Shown in pieces: positions 46,867 through 55,324 of a stretch of 64,000 nt of DNA. The position numbers and the translations under genes are program-made. The number at the start of each line of letters is the position of its first letter. The stretch's first letter is position 1. The notes beneath the pieces were generated by a model. It searched no databases and was not told the origin of the DNA. It saw nothing but the letters and a program-made list of their open reading frames with translations. Origin of the DNA: a virus; the IMG/VR virus record IMGVR_UViG_3300032086_003797, positions 110,626 through 174,625 of that record. One strand, written 5' to 3'.

Positions 46867-49280
46867 TGAGTAGAAGAAACTTGACATTTTTTGGAACTAC
46901 GCAAGGGGTGCCACTTGAGGCATTTGATGACTTTGCCCTAACTCGTGGCTTGGATGATCTACGACGAGGTAGAGGAGAGAATAGGGGACAAGTTACATTT
47001 ACCAAAAGACGAGTACAAGTTGGTAGAGGTACTTTTGCCACTGAAGACAAAGTAGATATTGATCTAAATGCAATAAGGGTTGGAGTTGATGATGATGACT
47101 ATCGTCGTTTTGGTTCTCGGGAACTGAGAAAATTTGAAAACGCACTTGCTGACTTCTATACTGAAATAATCGAACCGATCCAATACAACACGATAGCTAT
47201 AGACATAGATCATCTGCCGTGGGTCCGAGACACTAAGGAAACAAACGATTATCTTAAGACAGTTGACTCTTCGGGGCAAATAGTAGAAATAACCCCAACA
47301 TATAACTATTATGCTGGCTCATATGAAGAAATGTTGCCTATGCTTGATGAGAGAATCCTTCCAAGCCTATATGAAACTGAAATCTGTAGAATATTAAGCG
47401 AACGTGATAATGATTTTTATGTTGGCTCTGATAGATCGCTGGCTAGCGCAAGAAGTCGTTGCAACGATCTACTCCCTCAGACTCCTGATGATTGGAATGA
47501 CTTCGGAACTCTTCTAGGTGAAAATCAAAACTTTAATCCTGATTCAACAAATATTACTGTTTTCCCACAAACAGAGATCAAACAAATATTAAACTTACAT
47601 GATAAGAAGAATCTGTACCCAATGTATGTGGATATAACATTCCCAACAGCCCCAACAGGACCATTCATGAAGGCTGTAGAGCAAGCTAAGTTAAGTACAA
47701 CTTTATTCGATACAATAATAGGTATCCAAACGGGAGTAGGACCAGCAACCTATCCCATCAAAGGATCTACCAGCACTGTGGTTAGACTTGATGAGGAGAC
47801 CGTTGAGAGCCAGCCAGCATCATTTACTGGACAGGTAGAGGTGCTGAGCATCGGACCCGCAATTGAAACAATGCTCAATCAAGCAAGAGCAGGACAGAAC
47901 GAGCAAGCAGCAAATGCAGAGTTCTTAACTCTTAGAGGAAACGAAAGGAACCCAGGGCAAGAGACTGGCAGTTGCCTTAGTTTGCTCGATCGAGTATACA
48001 TGAAAGCTATAACAGACAGAATCGATACTATCCTCAGCCGAGCAACCGCACCAGGCTTGATCAATAGACTGAACAGCAGAACGTCAATTCACCCAGCAAA
48101 AATTGGTTTACCTAATGATTTAGCCGAAGACACAGGGCAAGAAATTATAGCTTACTCTGTAGAAAAACGCTACGCTGGTCGAGCAGCGGTTTTGTCTACT
48201 CATATATTCCCCAACAGTGATGATTTGGGAGTTCTTAAGTATGTTGACACACAAGTAAAAAATGAGATAGATTATGAATACGATGTATATGCACACATAC
48301 TGACGACATCTGAAAGGGGAACGCTAGAATTTGAGTCCAATTTTGCCCCAAATCGATATGCAATTAAAACCACAGTGGCAGATAAAGAATTAGTTTTGGT
48401 CAAGGTTCCAGTCGCCTCTAAGAAAAACTTTGTAGACGAAGAGTTGCTAGCAAGAGGGCGTTTTGTAACGCCTAATGGTATATCATTCCCAGAGATAAGA
48501 ATAATTGATAGACCACCTGTCCCACCTAACTTTACATTTATACCATATAAGGGTGTAAAAAACAAACTATTAATCAAATTGGAACGTCAAACAGATGAAC
48601 TCACAGGACAGAGAACTGTTCCATTCATTCCTATTATGAATGGTGATGCGGATAGGTTTAATCTCCTTCGTGATCATCAGCTAATAGAAAACTTTGATTT
48701 ACCTGAAGGTCATGTTGAATTTAAATCTGAAGGTGAAGATACCACTTTAGTGCAAGTGTTTAGAACCACAGAAGAGCCAAGGTATGACATAGACCCAGAA
48801 GATGGTAGTATAATAAATATAAAGAAATCTGCATACGCTAATTTTTCTGATAATCTTTATAGGGAAGTAACTGCCGATGCTGGCTTGGCTTTTACTGACA
48901 CCCTAACACCCAATACAAAATACTACTACACGTTTAGATCTGTTGATTTAAGTGGCAATTTCTCTAACCCAAGCGCCATCATGCAGGTAGAAATTGTAGA
49001 AACTGAAGGTGTCACATATCCACTAATCAAAGAGTATATACCAAATCGAACAGAGCCAAATAAGCAAGACTCCAGAACAATGGCTAGGTTCTTGCAAATT
49101 AGACCATCTTATCTGATGTCAGAACCACTGCCAGATCCAGATGGTAACTTAGCAGTTGGGCAAAGAATAGACGACACAACATTTGGTAAGCACTATAAAA
49201 TTAGAATAACATCATTAGATACAGGTAGACAGTTTGACTTAAACTGCACCTTTGAGAAGAAAACACAGGAAGAGTCATGA
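46866..49280 (+). CDS. Structural protein with FN3-like domain
   Basis: An 804-residue protein in ATGA-type overlap with the preceding gene. Near residues 640-725, AFTDTLTPNTKYYYTFRSVD followed by LSGNFSNPSA looks like the end of a fibronectin type III domain (the tyrosine corner LxPxTxYxY). Such domains decorate phage tail proteins and bind surface carbohydrates weakly. The N-terminal half has no motif I know. It is followed by a 63-base gap with a candidate late promoter. Confidence 0.65.
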   Translation: MSRRNLTFFGTTQGVPLEAFDDFALTRGLDDLRRGRGENRGQVTFTKRRVQVGRGTFATEDKVDIDLNAIRVGVDDDDYRRFGSRELRKFENALADFYTEIIEPIQYNTIAIDIDHLPWVRDTKETNDYLKTVDSSGQIVEITPTYNYYAGSYEEMLPMLDERILPSLYETEICRILSERDNDFYVGSDRSLASARSRCNDLLPQTPDDWNDFGTLLGENQNFNPDSTNITVFPQTEIKQILNLHDKKNLYPMYVDITFPTAPTGPFMKAVEQAKLSTTLFDTIIGIQTGVGPATYPIKGSTSTVVRLDEETVESQPASFTGQVEVLSIGPAIETMLNQARAGQNEQAANAEFLTLRGNERNPGQETGSCLSLLDRVYMKAITDRIDTILSRATAPGLINRLNSRTSIHPAKIGLPNDLAEDTGQEIIAYSVEKRYAGRAAVLSTHIFPNSDDLGVLKYVDTQVKNEIDYEYDVYAHILTTSERGTLEFESNFAPNRYAIKTTVADKELVLVKVPVASKKNFVDEELLARGRFVTPNGISFPEIRIIDRPPVPPNFTFIPYKGVKNKLLIKLERQTDELTGQRTVPFIPIMNGDADRFNLLRDHQLIENFDLPEGHVEFKSEGEDTTLVQVFRTTEEPRYDIDPEDGSIINIKKSAYANFSDNLYREVTADAGLAFTDTLTPNTKYYYTFRSVDLSGNFSNPSAIMQVEIVETEGVTYPLIKEYIPNRTEPNKQDSRTMARFLQIRPSYLMSEPLPDPDGNLAVGQRIDDTTFGKHYKIRITSLDTGRQFDLNCTFEKKTQEES

Positions 49281-49287
49281 TAAGGGC

Positions 49288-49295
49288 GATAAATA
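49288..49295 (+). promoter_or_regulatory. Candidate late promoter (GATAAATA)
   Basis: GATAAATA differs by one base from the T4 late promoter core TATAAATA. It lies in one of the few gaps of this region, 49 bases before the ATG at 49344, and the phage has a gp55-like sigma factor. A single 8-base near match in AT-rich DNA is weak evidence. Confidence 0.35.
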
Positions 49296-49343
49296 GATTC
49301 AAGCACTACTTATTATTGACGACCTGTCCATAGGAGAGTTATA

Positions 49344-50315
49344 ATGGCATTTCTTGACAATAGCGGCGATATTATATTAGATGCCGTACTTACCGACACT
49401 GGTAGAAAAAGATTAGCAAAAGGCGACGGTAGTTTTAGAATTACTAAGTTCGCTTTCGGTGATGATGAGATCAACTACGAACTTTATAATTACAACCATT
49501 CAAGCGGTTCAGCATACTACGATTTGAATATCCTTCAATCGCCAGTATTTGAGGCTTTTACTAACAACACAAGCGTTATGAAGTCAAAGCTTTTGACTAT
49601 CGCACGCACCGATCTTCTGTATCTTCCAGTTGTACAATTGAATACTAATAATGAGGTTGGTGTAGGTCCCACTACAGACCCCACTGAGTCAACTCTAGCA
49701 GATAAAGCAGCGGCTGGATCATATGTCATAACAGTCAATGACGCAACGACAGCAATATTTGCTGGTGACAATACGTCCAAAGGGCTTATTAAGGGAGCCA
49801 GAGCAGATCTAGCCAACCAGGCTGTAATTGCTTTTGACCAAGGTATCGACAATAATGCGTTAGGGTTGATTCCATTGGGAGTTTCCAATACTCTAACTGA
49901 GACAGCTTATGTAGTAGAAATAGACAATAGGCTTGGCACAATTGTTACGCCCGATACAGATGCTGAGGATGCAAGAGTATCATTTGTAGATGATGATCAG
50001 ATTGCTAGTTATTACTTCTCCTTACAGGGCAGCCTAAGTGATAGTGCTTATTTTGATACAATTGGGCAAAACCAAGCGCAAACTGCTAACCTCAACTCCC
50101 CAATCGCTGGGCGTGCTGGATTGAGGTTCAACTTCAAGATTCGTGCAACTGACAATCTTGCGTCGAGCGACTATTTGTTCAACACGCTAGGTGGTTCTAC
50201 TATGACTCTTACCACTCCTAGCCAAGCATTCAAATTCATTGATAGCACAATAAGAGTCACAGGGTTTACAACAGGGTATCGTGTAGATATACCTGTTAGA
50301 TTTATTAAGGTATAA
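49344..50315 (+). CDS. Tail structural protein, LTxxG motif family
   Basis: A 323-residue protein beginning FLDNSGDIILDAVLTDTGRK, then LAKGDGSFRITKFAFGDDEI, the same kind of start as the product at 42152. The rest is beta-rich and ends FTTGYRVDIPVRFIKV. TAGGAGAG at 49331-49338 is the ribosome site. It is the first of three genes for probable tail or fibre proteins that end at the host promoter near 52561. Confidence 0.65.
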   Translation: MAFLDNSGDIILDAVLTDTGRKRLAKGDGSFRITKFAFGDDEINYELYNYNHSSGSAYYDLNILQSPVFEAFTNNTSVMKSKLLTIARTDLLYLPVVQLNTNNEVGVGPTTDPTESTLADKAAAGSYVITVNDATTAIFAGDNTSKGLIKGARADLANQAVIAFDQGIDNNALGLIPLGVSNTLTETAYVVEIDNRLGTIVTPDTDAEDARVSFVDDDQIASYYFSLQGSLSDSAYFDTIGQNQAQTANLNSPIAGRAGLRFNFKIRATDNLASSDYLFNTLGGSTMTLTTPSQAFKFIDSTIRVTGFTTGYRVDIPVRFIKV

Positions 50316-50328
50316 TAAGGGATAAGTT

Positions 50329-51465
50329 ATGGCGACTACATTTAAAACACTTCTACCAAGCGACGTTGTAGACACAAGAACCAAGTTACACGAGAATATT
50401 CCGATTACAGGAACGATCGTCTCAGGAACATATAACAATGAAAACATCCAAACTCACACTCATGGTATGTTTACCGCAGTATATGATTATCCCTATCTTA
50501 GTTCATCAGCAAACCACATTTACGATGTGACGGCTGGCTATTCATCCAACTCCGCTCTGAGTGGTACACACATAGTAGGCGGAAACCTTAGCACACAAAA
50601 AATAAACCTCTATAATCAAATGGCACAGGTTCTTGTTGGGCACGACGCCACAGGATCTATTCGTGATTTTGATGAGGACGGAAACCTAACTGGTGGCACA
50701 AAACTTAAAGAGGTTTTCTTTCTTAACTTTGCTCGCCTTCTCACAAAAGATGAGATTAAAAAAGGTACATTCCAGCTAGACATGTTTGTTAGTGGTAACC
50801 TCTTAGTGGGTTCCCAACCAGATGGCGGCAACGATGCAGGTACGGGCAAAGCTCGTGCCAAAAAAGTAAATCTTCGTGACCTCAATGCAGCCACCAACTA
50901 TTTTGTAAACTCACCAGCAGGTGAGTACGGTATCCTATATCAGAATGAGGGTTCATTTACAGCCACATCCAATTCAGTTGGCTTGATATATTATCAAGCA
51001 GGCGTTGCTGTCCTTACCGCCTCCTTATTTGATTCAGGAAGCACAGGTACAGGCACTACTCCTCTGAAACAGGGTAGTATCGTAGCAACTGATACACACT
51101 TGCTAGCAACAGGTGCTATCACAGGGTCATCGGCTCTACTGGTGACGGCAAGCCTAGATAATATTGCTAAAGTGGTCAATCACAGAATAGATAATATTTC
51201 CTTCAACAACACTACAGAGTTGAACTCCTCAGTTTATTTCTGCCGTGCTAACGCCAATGAGTTTAACTATAGTTCAAACCCAACGTACCTAAGTGCTAGC
51301 CAACTGCGTGTTAAGAGCACTGCTACTGACACACCAGTTTCGTACATCACAACAGTTGGTATGTATGGTGCTAATAACGAGTTGCTGGCGGTAGCAAAGC
51401 TCAGCGAACCCATCAAAAAGACACCTGCTAATGAGCTAACGTTGAGGGTCAGGCTAGACTACTAA
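50329..51465 (+). CDS. Tail/fibre structural protein (paralogue of the next)
   Basis: A 378-residue beta-rich protein. FARLLTKDEIKKGTFQLDMF, GLIYYQAGVAVLTASLFD and the end GMYGANNELLAVAKLSEPIK line up with the product at 51477, so the two arose by duplication. The shared C-terminal block is probably a trimerisation or attachment fold. The role on the virion is inferred from neighbours. Confidence 0.65.
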   Translation: MATTFKTLLPSDVVDTRTKLHENIPITGTIVSGTYNNENIQTHTHGMFTAVYDYPYLSSSANHIYDVTAGYSSNSALSGTHIVGGNLSTQKINLYNQMAQVLVGHDATGSIRDFDEDGNLTGGTKLKEVFFLNFARLLTKDEIKKGTFQLDMFVSGNLLVGSQPDGGNDAGTGKARAKKVNLRDLNAATNYFVNSPAGEYGILYQNEGSFTATSNSVGLIYYQAGVAVLTASLFDSGSTGTGTTPLKQGSIVATDTHLLATGAITGSSALLVTASLDNIAKVVNHRIDNISFNNTTELNSSVYFCRANANEFNYSSNPTYLSASQLRVKSTATDTPVSYITTVGMYGANNELLAVAKLSEPIKKTPANELTLRVRLDY

Positions 51466-51476
51466 CGGGGGTAAAA

Positions 51477-52571
51477 ATGTCTTATCTCCATCGGTTCGGT
51501 CCAGATGATATATTTCATAACCAACTAAAAACGCACCCGCAGTTTAAAGTTACACTGTACAGCGGCTCTGCCTACATTAACGATCGCAGAAATGATAATG
51601 TAGGTAATGGCGTTATTGATTTATATGAAACCATTAATGGAGCTTTTCCGTTTGCCGTAAAAGATGGCACAACAACAGTACTAAACACAACAAACCAAAA
51701 CACATTTAATACCTCAGATTACGGTGATACCTTCAACGGCACATATCCACTATCAGCATCCGTAGACAGGGAAATGATCCAAAAGAATGGTGACCGCAAA
51801 AGAATGGCGGCATTACAAAATACTATAAACTATTACGAGTATCAAAACAAGCATTTTAACTTTGCAACACACTTCACTGGTAGTGATGTCAACTTGGTTA
51901 GTATTCCTAGTATAATGTTTGGCTCATCAATTAAAAAAGGCAGCGTAAAACTAAACTATTATTTTACTGGATCTCTGATGGCTACAGCAGAGGACTCGAA
52001 ACGCAATGGTGAACTTATAGAAACCAAGGGACCAAATGTTGGTAGCACAGTTGGGGTTGTTTTATACAACGAGGGGTTCATGCTGTTAACGGCTAGTTAC
52101 CATATTTCTAATGTCAACACAGATTGTTATTCGGGTTCAGCATCAAGTCAATTTGCTCCTAACTGGGCAAACTTTGCAGCGTACAACACGGGAACATTTC
52201 ACCCTAGCTCATCAATCTCAGAGATTAACTTTGAAGGCACACATACGATCCCTACAGTGACCATGTTTGCACACGCTCCTGAGGGTCAACTCAACGCCTC
52301 GATGAATCCAACATTTTATACCGATGGGCAGCAGTATGATGCAAATGATTTATCTAACACGTCTTTTGTAGAGCCAGATAAAATCAATATCAAAAACACA
52401 ATGCAATCAGTTTTTTGCTCATCAAGCGCCCAAATAGAAAAGCAGGTGTTTATAAGTAAAATAGGCATTTATGATCAAGACAAAAATCTAATAGGAGTAG
52501 CCAAACTAGCAAACCCAGTAAGAAAAGAAGAATCCCAAGGATTCACATTCAAATTAAAGCTTGACATTTAA
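51477..52571 (+). CDS. Tail/fibre structural protein (paralogue of the previous)
   Basis: A 364-residue protein with MFGSSIKKGSVKLNYYFTG, GVVLYNEGFMLLTASYH and the end GIYDQDKNLIGVAKLANPVR, each matching a block of the product at 50329. The start, SYLHRFGPDDIFHNQLKTHP, is different and may set its own contact. The last codons (CTT GAC ATT TAA) contain the -35 box of the promoter for the next gene. Confidence 0.65.
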   Translation: MSYLHRFGPDDIFHNQLKTHPQFKVTLYSGSAYINDRRNDNVGNGVIDLYETINGAFPFAVKDGTTTVLNTTNQNTFNTSDYGDTFNGTYPLSASVDREMIQKNGDRKRMAALQNTINYYEYQNKHFNFATHFTGSDVNLVSIPSIMFGSSIKKGSVKLNYYFTGSLMATAEDSKRNGELIETKGPNVGSTVGVVLYNEGFMLLTASYHISNVNTDCYSGSASSQFAPNWANFAAYNTGTFHPSSSISEINFEGTHTIPTVTMFAHAPEGQLNASMNPTFYTDGQQYDANDLSNTSFVEPDKINIKNTMQSVFCSSSAQIEKQVFISKIGIYDQDKNLIGVAKLANPVRKEESQGFTFKLKLDI

Positions 52572-52589
52572 ATAAAGATAGTATATAAT
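52561..52589 (+). promoter_or_regulatory. Perfect-consensus sigma70 promoter
   Basis: TTGACA at 52561-52566, a 17-base spacer and TATAAT at 52584-52589 match the host sigma70 consensus at all twelve positions and the best spacing. The predicted start point, six to eight bases after the -10 box, is 52595-52597, and the ATG of the resolvase is at 52597. The RNA would then be leaderless or nearly so. The -35 box overlaps the end of the tail gene. Confidence 0.85.
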
Positions 52590-52596
52590 AGTCTGC

Positions 52597-53175
52597 ATGA
52601 TACTAGGATTAGATATTTCATCCACTATGATAGGCGCAGCCGTCATAGATCCCACTACTGGCGACCTGGTGCACTGTAAGGGCTGGGACTTGTCTAAGAT
52701 AGACAACAGCTACACCAAATACGAGATGGTAGGCTCAGAGCTTTATACTCTAAGAAGAGAGCATGAAATCGAACATGTTTTTATTGAGACAGCATTGAAG
52801 AGATTTGTCCCTGGTAGATCAAGGGCAGATACTATTATCAAATTGGCTAAATTCAACGGTGTTGTATCCTGGTTATGCTTTAATGAGTTGGAGCTTGAGC
52901 CAACATTTATCAATGTCAATACGGCTCGCTCTTTATATGGGCTATCCTTCCCTCGTGGCACTAAAGGACCACAAAGAAAGAAGATGGTTATCCAGGCGGT
53001 TATAGAAAGAGAAAAGACGTCGTTTCCTTATGAGATGGCTAGAGGCGGAAAAAACTATAAACGTGGAACAGACGACCGAGCAGATGCAGTTGTAATTGCT
53101 AGGGCAGGCGAGTTTTTGTTGAAGAACAAAGATAACAAAGGTTTCCTAACAGAAAAGATAGTTTTGACAGAGTAG
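52597..53175 (+). CDS. RuvC-like Holliday junction resolvase
   Basis: A 192-residue RNase H-fold nuclease. ILGLDISSTMIGAAV (D6), HVFIETALKRF (E64) and GTDDRADAVVIARAG (D160 and D163) give the four acidic metal ligands of RuvC in order. It should cut four-way or branched DNA, a job done by endonuclease VII (gp49) in T4, before packaging. There is no ribosome site before the ATG, since the promoter lies right against it. An early or constitutive expression is expected from the host-type promoter. Confidence 0.85.
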   Translation: MILGLDISSTMIGAAVIDPTTGDLVHCKGWDLSKIDNSYTKYEMVGSELYTLRREHEIEHVFIETALKRFVPGRSRADTIIKLAKFNGVVSWLCFNELELEPTFINVNTARSLYGLSFPRGTKGPQRKKMVIQAVIEREKTSFPYEMARGGKNYKRGTDDRADAVVIARAGEFLLKNKDNKGFLTEKIVLTE

Positions 53176-53188
53176 TGACTACTTACTA

Positions 53189-53208
53189 ACAGACGCTTTG
53201 CGTCCTGT
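53189..53208 (+). promoter_or_regulatory. Short hairpin before the tagged-protein cluster
   Basis: GACGC (53192-53196), loop TTT, GCGTC (53200-53204) form a perfect five-pair stem, extended by ACA/TGT with one bulged base. It ends just before the AAGGAG ribosome site at 53209-53214, so it could affect translation or RNA stability. There is no U-run, so it is not a standard terminator. Confidence 0.45.
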
Positions 53209-53221
53209 AAGGAGAAATACT

Positions 53222-53521
53222 ATGAAGCTCACTGAAGACATGATTAGAGAGTTGATCAGAGAAGAGATCAACACCACCAATATTCAAGAAGAACCCGAAC
53301 CCGCCCCAGCAGAAGAATCTGATGTACCTAACCAGGTTAAGGTTGCCCTTAAGCAAATTATGGGCGACGGCGGTGATGCAAAAATTCTAGAAAAACTTAA
53401 GATGTATATGCAGAAGCAAAACGTCGCTAGACAGACAATGGTTGCAGATGTTCTGCTGAATATGATCGGCTTAGATTTAGAGCCTACGAAACTTAGAGCG
53501 GCTGTTACCACCAATGCATAA
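53222..53521 (+). CDS. Tagged small protein (class II tag)
   Basis: The start is the ATG at 53222, eight bases after AAGGAG; an upstream in-frame ATG at 53198 falls in the hairpin region. The first 17 residues, KLTEDMIRELIREEINT, are a class II tag with I-R-E as possible cleavage site of a T4-type prohead protease. An acidic Pro/Glu linker follows, then a helical domain (VKVALKQIMGDGGDAKILEKL). It overlaps the next gene by eight bases. Head packaging is an inference from the tag. Confidence 0.65.
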   Translation: MKLTEDMIRELIREEINTTNIQEEPEPAPAEESDVPNQVKVALKQIMGDGGDAKILEKLKMYMQKQNVARQTMVADVLLNMIGLDLEPTKLRAAVTTNA

Positions 53522-53969
53522 TATATTCACAGGCTGGAAACGCTTCCTTGCGGAAGAAAAAATGTCAGACCTCGGCAGCGGCGGTGCTTATGTCGCCAAG
53601 GTCGGTGGCTTGAAGGTTGTAATAGATCTAGATGATTTAGATCTGCAATCTACTAAGCACAGTAAAGAGCGACAATTTAGGCACGATAGAAAGATATCGA
53701 ACGAAGCTATCGTTGGAACAGTAGAGATGGCATTAGGCAAAATAATAAATGACTATGCAAACGGCGAGCTAGCTAATGAAGAGGCATTTCACATCAAGGG
53801 AGTCAGTAAAGCTAAGTCTGTCCCAGACCTTAATGTTATAGGGGTGCTCAATATGCAAAAAGGTCCTGACACACTAAAAGTAATTACAGTAATGAGAAAA
53901 GATGACTTCAAGACTGATAGTTTTGGAGGAGGTCAGCAGAAAACATATACTGTAAACCCAAGGCAGTAA
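53514..53969 (+). CDS. Tagged protein with possible RNase (BECR-like) domain
   Basis: The N-terminus HNIFTGWKRFLAEEK is a diverged class I tag (W, then F-L-A-E). The body has KHSKERQFRHDRKISNEAIV, then LNVIGVLNMQKGPDTLKVIT, VMRKDDF. This helix with HxxER...R.H/I, followed by strands ending in a [KR]VITV motif, resembles the DUF4258/RelE-like (BECR fold) group of small RNases and toxins. I put it forward as a possible RNA-cleaving effector. The likeness is weak, and a non-enzymatic role is possible. Confidence 0.5.
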   Translation: MHNIFTGWKRFLAEEKMSDLGSGGAYVAKVGGLKVVIDLDDLDLQSTKHSKERQFRHDRKISNEAIVGTVEMALGKIINDYANGELANEEAFHIKGVSKAKSVPDLNVIGVLNMQKGPDTLKVITVMRKDDFKTDSFGGGQQKTYTVNPRQ

Positions 53970-53984
53970 CGAGGAGTCAGGGAT

Positions 53985-54263
53985 ATGAACTTCACACATG
54001 ATAACCTCAGGGAACTTATTCGAGAAGCGATCTTAGACGAAAAGAAAAAGCGTAAAGCTAAGAGAAAAGCTTCTAGTCGCCGTAAAGCTAAGAAGAAAAA
54101 AAGACGAGTAAAGCGTAAAGCTAAAAAAGCTAAAAGAGATGCTTGCTACCATAAGGTCAAGGCACGTTATGATGTATGGCCTTCAGCTTACGCTTCGGGT
54201 GCTTTGGTAAAGTGCCGCAAAGTTGGCGCAGCGAACTGGGGCGAAGGTGGTAAAAAGAAATGA
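53985..54263 (+). CDS. Tagged Lys/Arg-rich protein, probable internal head protein
   Basis: A 92-residue protein. NFTHDNLRELIREAILDEKKK is the class II tag with I-R-E and L-D-E as possible cut sites. About 30 residues of Lys, Arg, Ala and Ser follow (a histone-like tail). The end, YHKVKARYDVWPSAYASGAL and VKCRKVGAANWG, is a compact domain with Trp and Cys that I have seen in many phage and virus proteins but cannot name reliably. It probably binds packaged DNA and may be injected with it. Confidence 0.65.
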   Translation: MNFTHDNLRELIREAILDEKKKRKAKRKASSRRKAKKKKRRVKRKAKKAKRDACYHKVKARYDVWPSAYASGALVKCRKVGAANWGEGGKKK

Positions 54264-54625
54264 AAATCACCAAAGATCAGCTACGGGAAATGATCAGAGA
54301 AGCACTTCTTGACGAAAAGAAAAAAAAGAAGAAGCGCAAGAAGAGAAAAGTAAAACGTAAGAAACGTAAGCTCACCAGTAAGCCAGGATCAGAATCGAAT
54401 CTTGGTGACTGGTTTGGTCGCAAAGGCGCACCAGGCAGTAAAAGCGGATGGGTAGATTGCAACACTTGTCGCAAAGATAAAAAGACAGGCAGAAAAAAAT
54501 GTAAAGCTTGTGGACGTGGTAGCGGTGAAAAGCGATCCAAATATCCAAAGTGCAGACCCACACCAGGGGCATGTAGCAAGCGAGGTAACTACGGTAAAAA
54601 ATCAAAGGCAGGTAAAAAAGGATGA
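54260..54625 (+). CDS. Tagged Lys-rich protein with Cys-containing domain
   Basis: A 121-residue protein in four-base overlap with the previous gene. KITKDQLREMIREALLDEKK is nearly the same tag as in the upstream gene, followed by a run of Lys and Arg. The C-terminal domain, GWVDCNTCRKDKKTGRKKCK with CGRGSGEKRSKYPKCRPTPG, has six or more cysteines and probably binds a metal. Tag plus basic run is the same architecture as in the preceding gene with another end domain. Confidence 0.65.
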   Translation: MKITKDQLREMIREALLDEKKKKKKRKKRKVKRKKRKLTSKPGSESNLGDWFGRKGAPGSKSGWVDCNTCRKDKKTGRKKCKACGRGSGEKRSKYPKCRPTPGACSKRGNYGKKSKAGKKG

Positions 54626-55323
54626 AGATTACAAAAGACCAAATTAGAGAACTGATTAAAAAGCAAATCGAAGAGCGTTGTCAAAAAGGTTACAAGACCC
54701 ACCCTACCCGCAAAACAAAAGTAATGTTTGGTAAAAAATATAGAAATTGTGTTAAGGCAGAATCAATCTCAGAGGGTGTACAATACCACATGCAAAATAA
54801 CCTTCCTATCACGGAATGTGTTTATCGTCTTGGTTCAGACGCTTACTTTGCCACAATCAAGGAAGTCAAACAACTCAATGAAAGAGGAATGTACAACTTA
54901 TCCAAAGAGGAAGAAGATTTCATAAATGAAAATCCTGACCTTGGAGAATGGGCTTGGCACGAGGAGGAGGGGCAAAATGTCCCGTTAGGATTCCCCATGT
55001 ATGTAGAAGCTTCCCCAGAGTTGTATGAGGCTAAGAAGAAGAAGGCAAAAAAGAAAGGTCCACTTGGGAAGCCAATGAGAAACACAGGCTCTGGCAAAAA
55101 ATATAAAGTTTATATGAAAGATCCTAAAACAGGGAACATAAGAACTATTACTTATGGAGACGCAAAGGGTGGTCTTGAGGGCAACTGGAATGACCCAGAG
55201 GCAAGAAGCTCATATGCTAAACGTCACAACTGTGAGGACAAGAAAGACAGAATGTCAGCAGGCTATTGGTCATGCAGATCCCATAAGGATTTTGGAAAGA
55301 ACGTACCAGGCAGGTTCTGGTAA
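54622..55323 (+). CDS. Tagged multi-domain small-motif protein
   Basis: The 233-residue product starts with KITKDQIRELIKKQIEERC (class II tag). CQKGYKTHPTRKTKVMFGKK with YRNCVKA is one short Cys motif. A helical middle with ITE, then a Lys-rich patch, leads to a second motif: ARSSYAKRHNCEDKKDRMSA, GYWSCRSHKDFGKNVPGRFW. Both motifs recur in structural or internal proteins of marine phages. It may be cut at several [I/L]-x-E sites during head maturation, as T4 gp22 is. Function unknown. Confidence 0.6.
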   Translation: MKITKDQIRELIKKQIEERCQKGYKTHPTRKTKVMFGKKYRNCVKAESISEGVQYHMQNNLPITECVYRLGSDAYFATIKEVKQLNERGMYNLSKEEEDFINENPDLGEWAWHEEEGQNVPLGFPMYVEASPELYEAKKKKAKKKGPLGKPMRNTGSGKKYKVYMKDPKTGNIRTITYGDAKGGLEGNWNDPEARSSYAKRHNCEDKKDRMSAGYWSCRSHKDFGKNVPGRFW

Positions 55324-55324
55324 T

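Noticed and set aside
49316-49345. TTGACG with TATAAT 18 bases later
   Set aside because: The -10 box would overlap the start codon at 49344, so it could not drive that gene. Its position over a ribosome site (TAGGAGAG) and the ATG makes a chance match more likely.
53164-53192. TTGACA at the end of the resolvase gene as a promoter
   Set aside because: No good -10 box lies 16-18 bases downstream (TAACAG at best).
55154-55324. N-terminal extension of the cupin-like gene from 55154
   Set aside because: This part lies inside the preceding gene, whose motifs are clear. The ATG at 55325 comes one base after that gene's stop, the usual pattern here.
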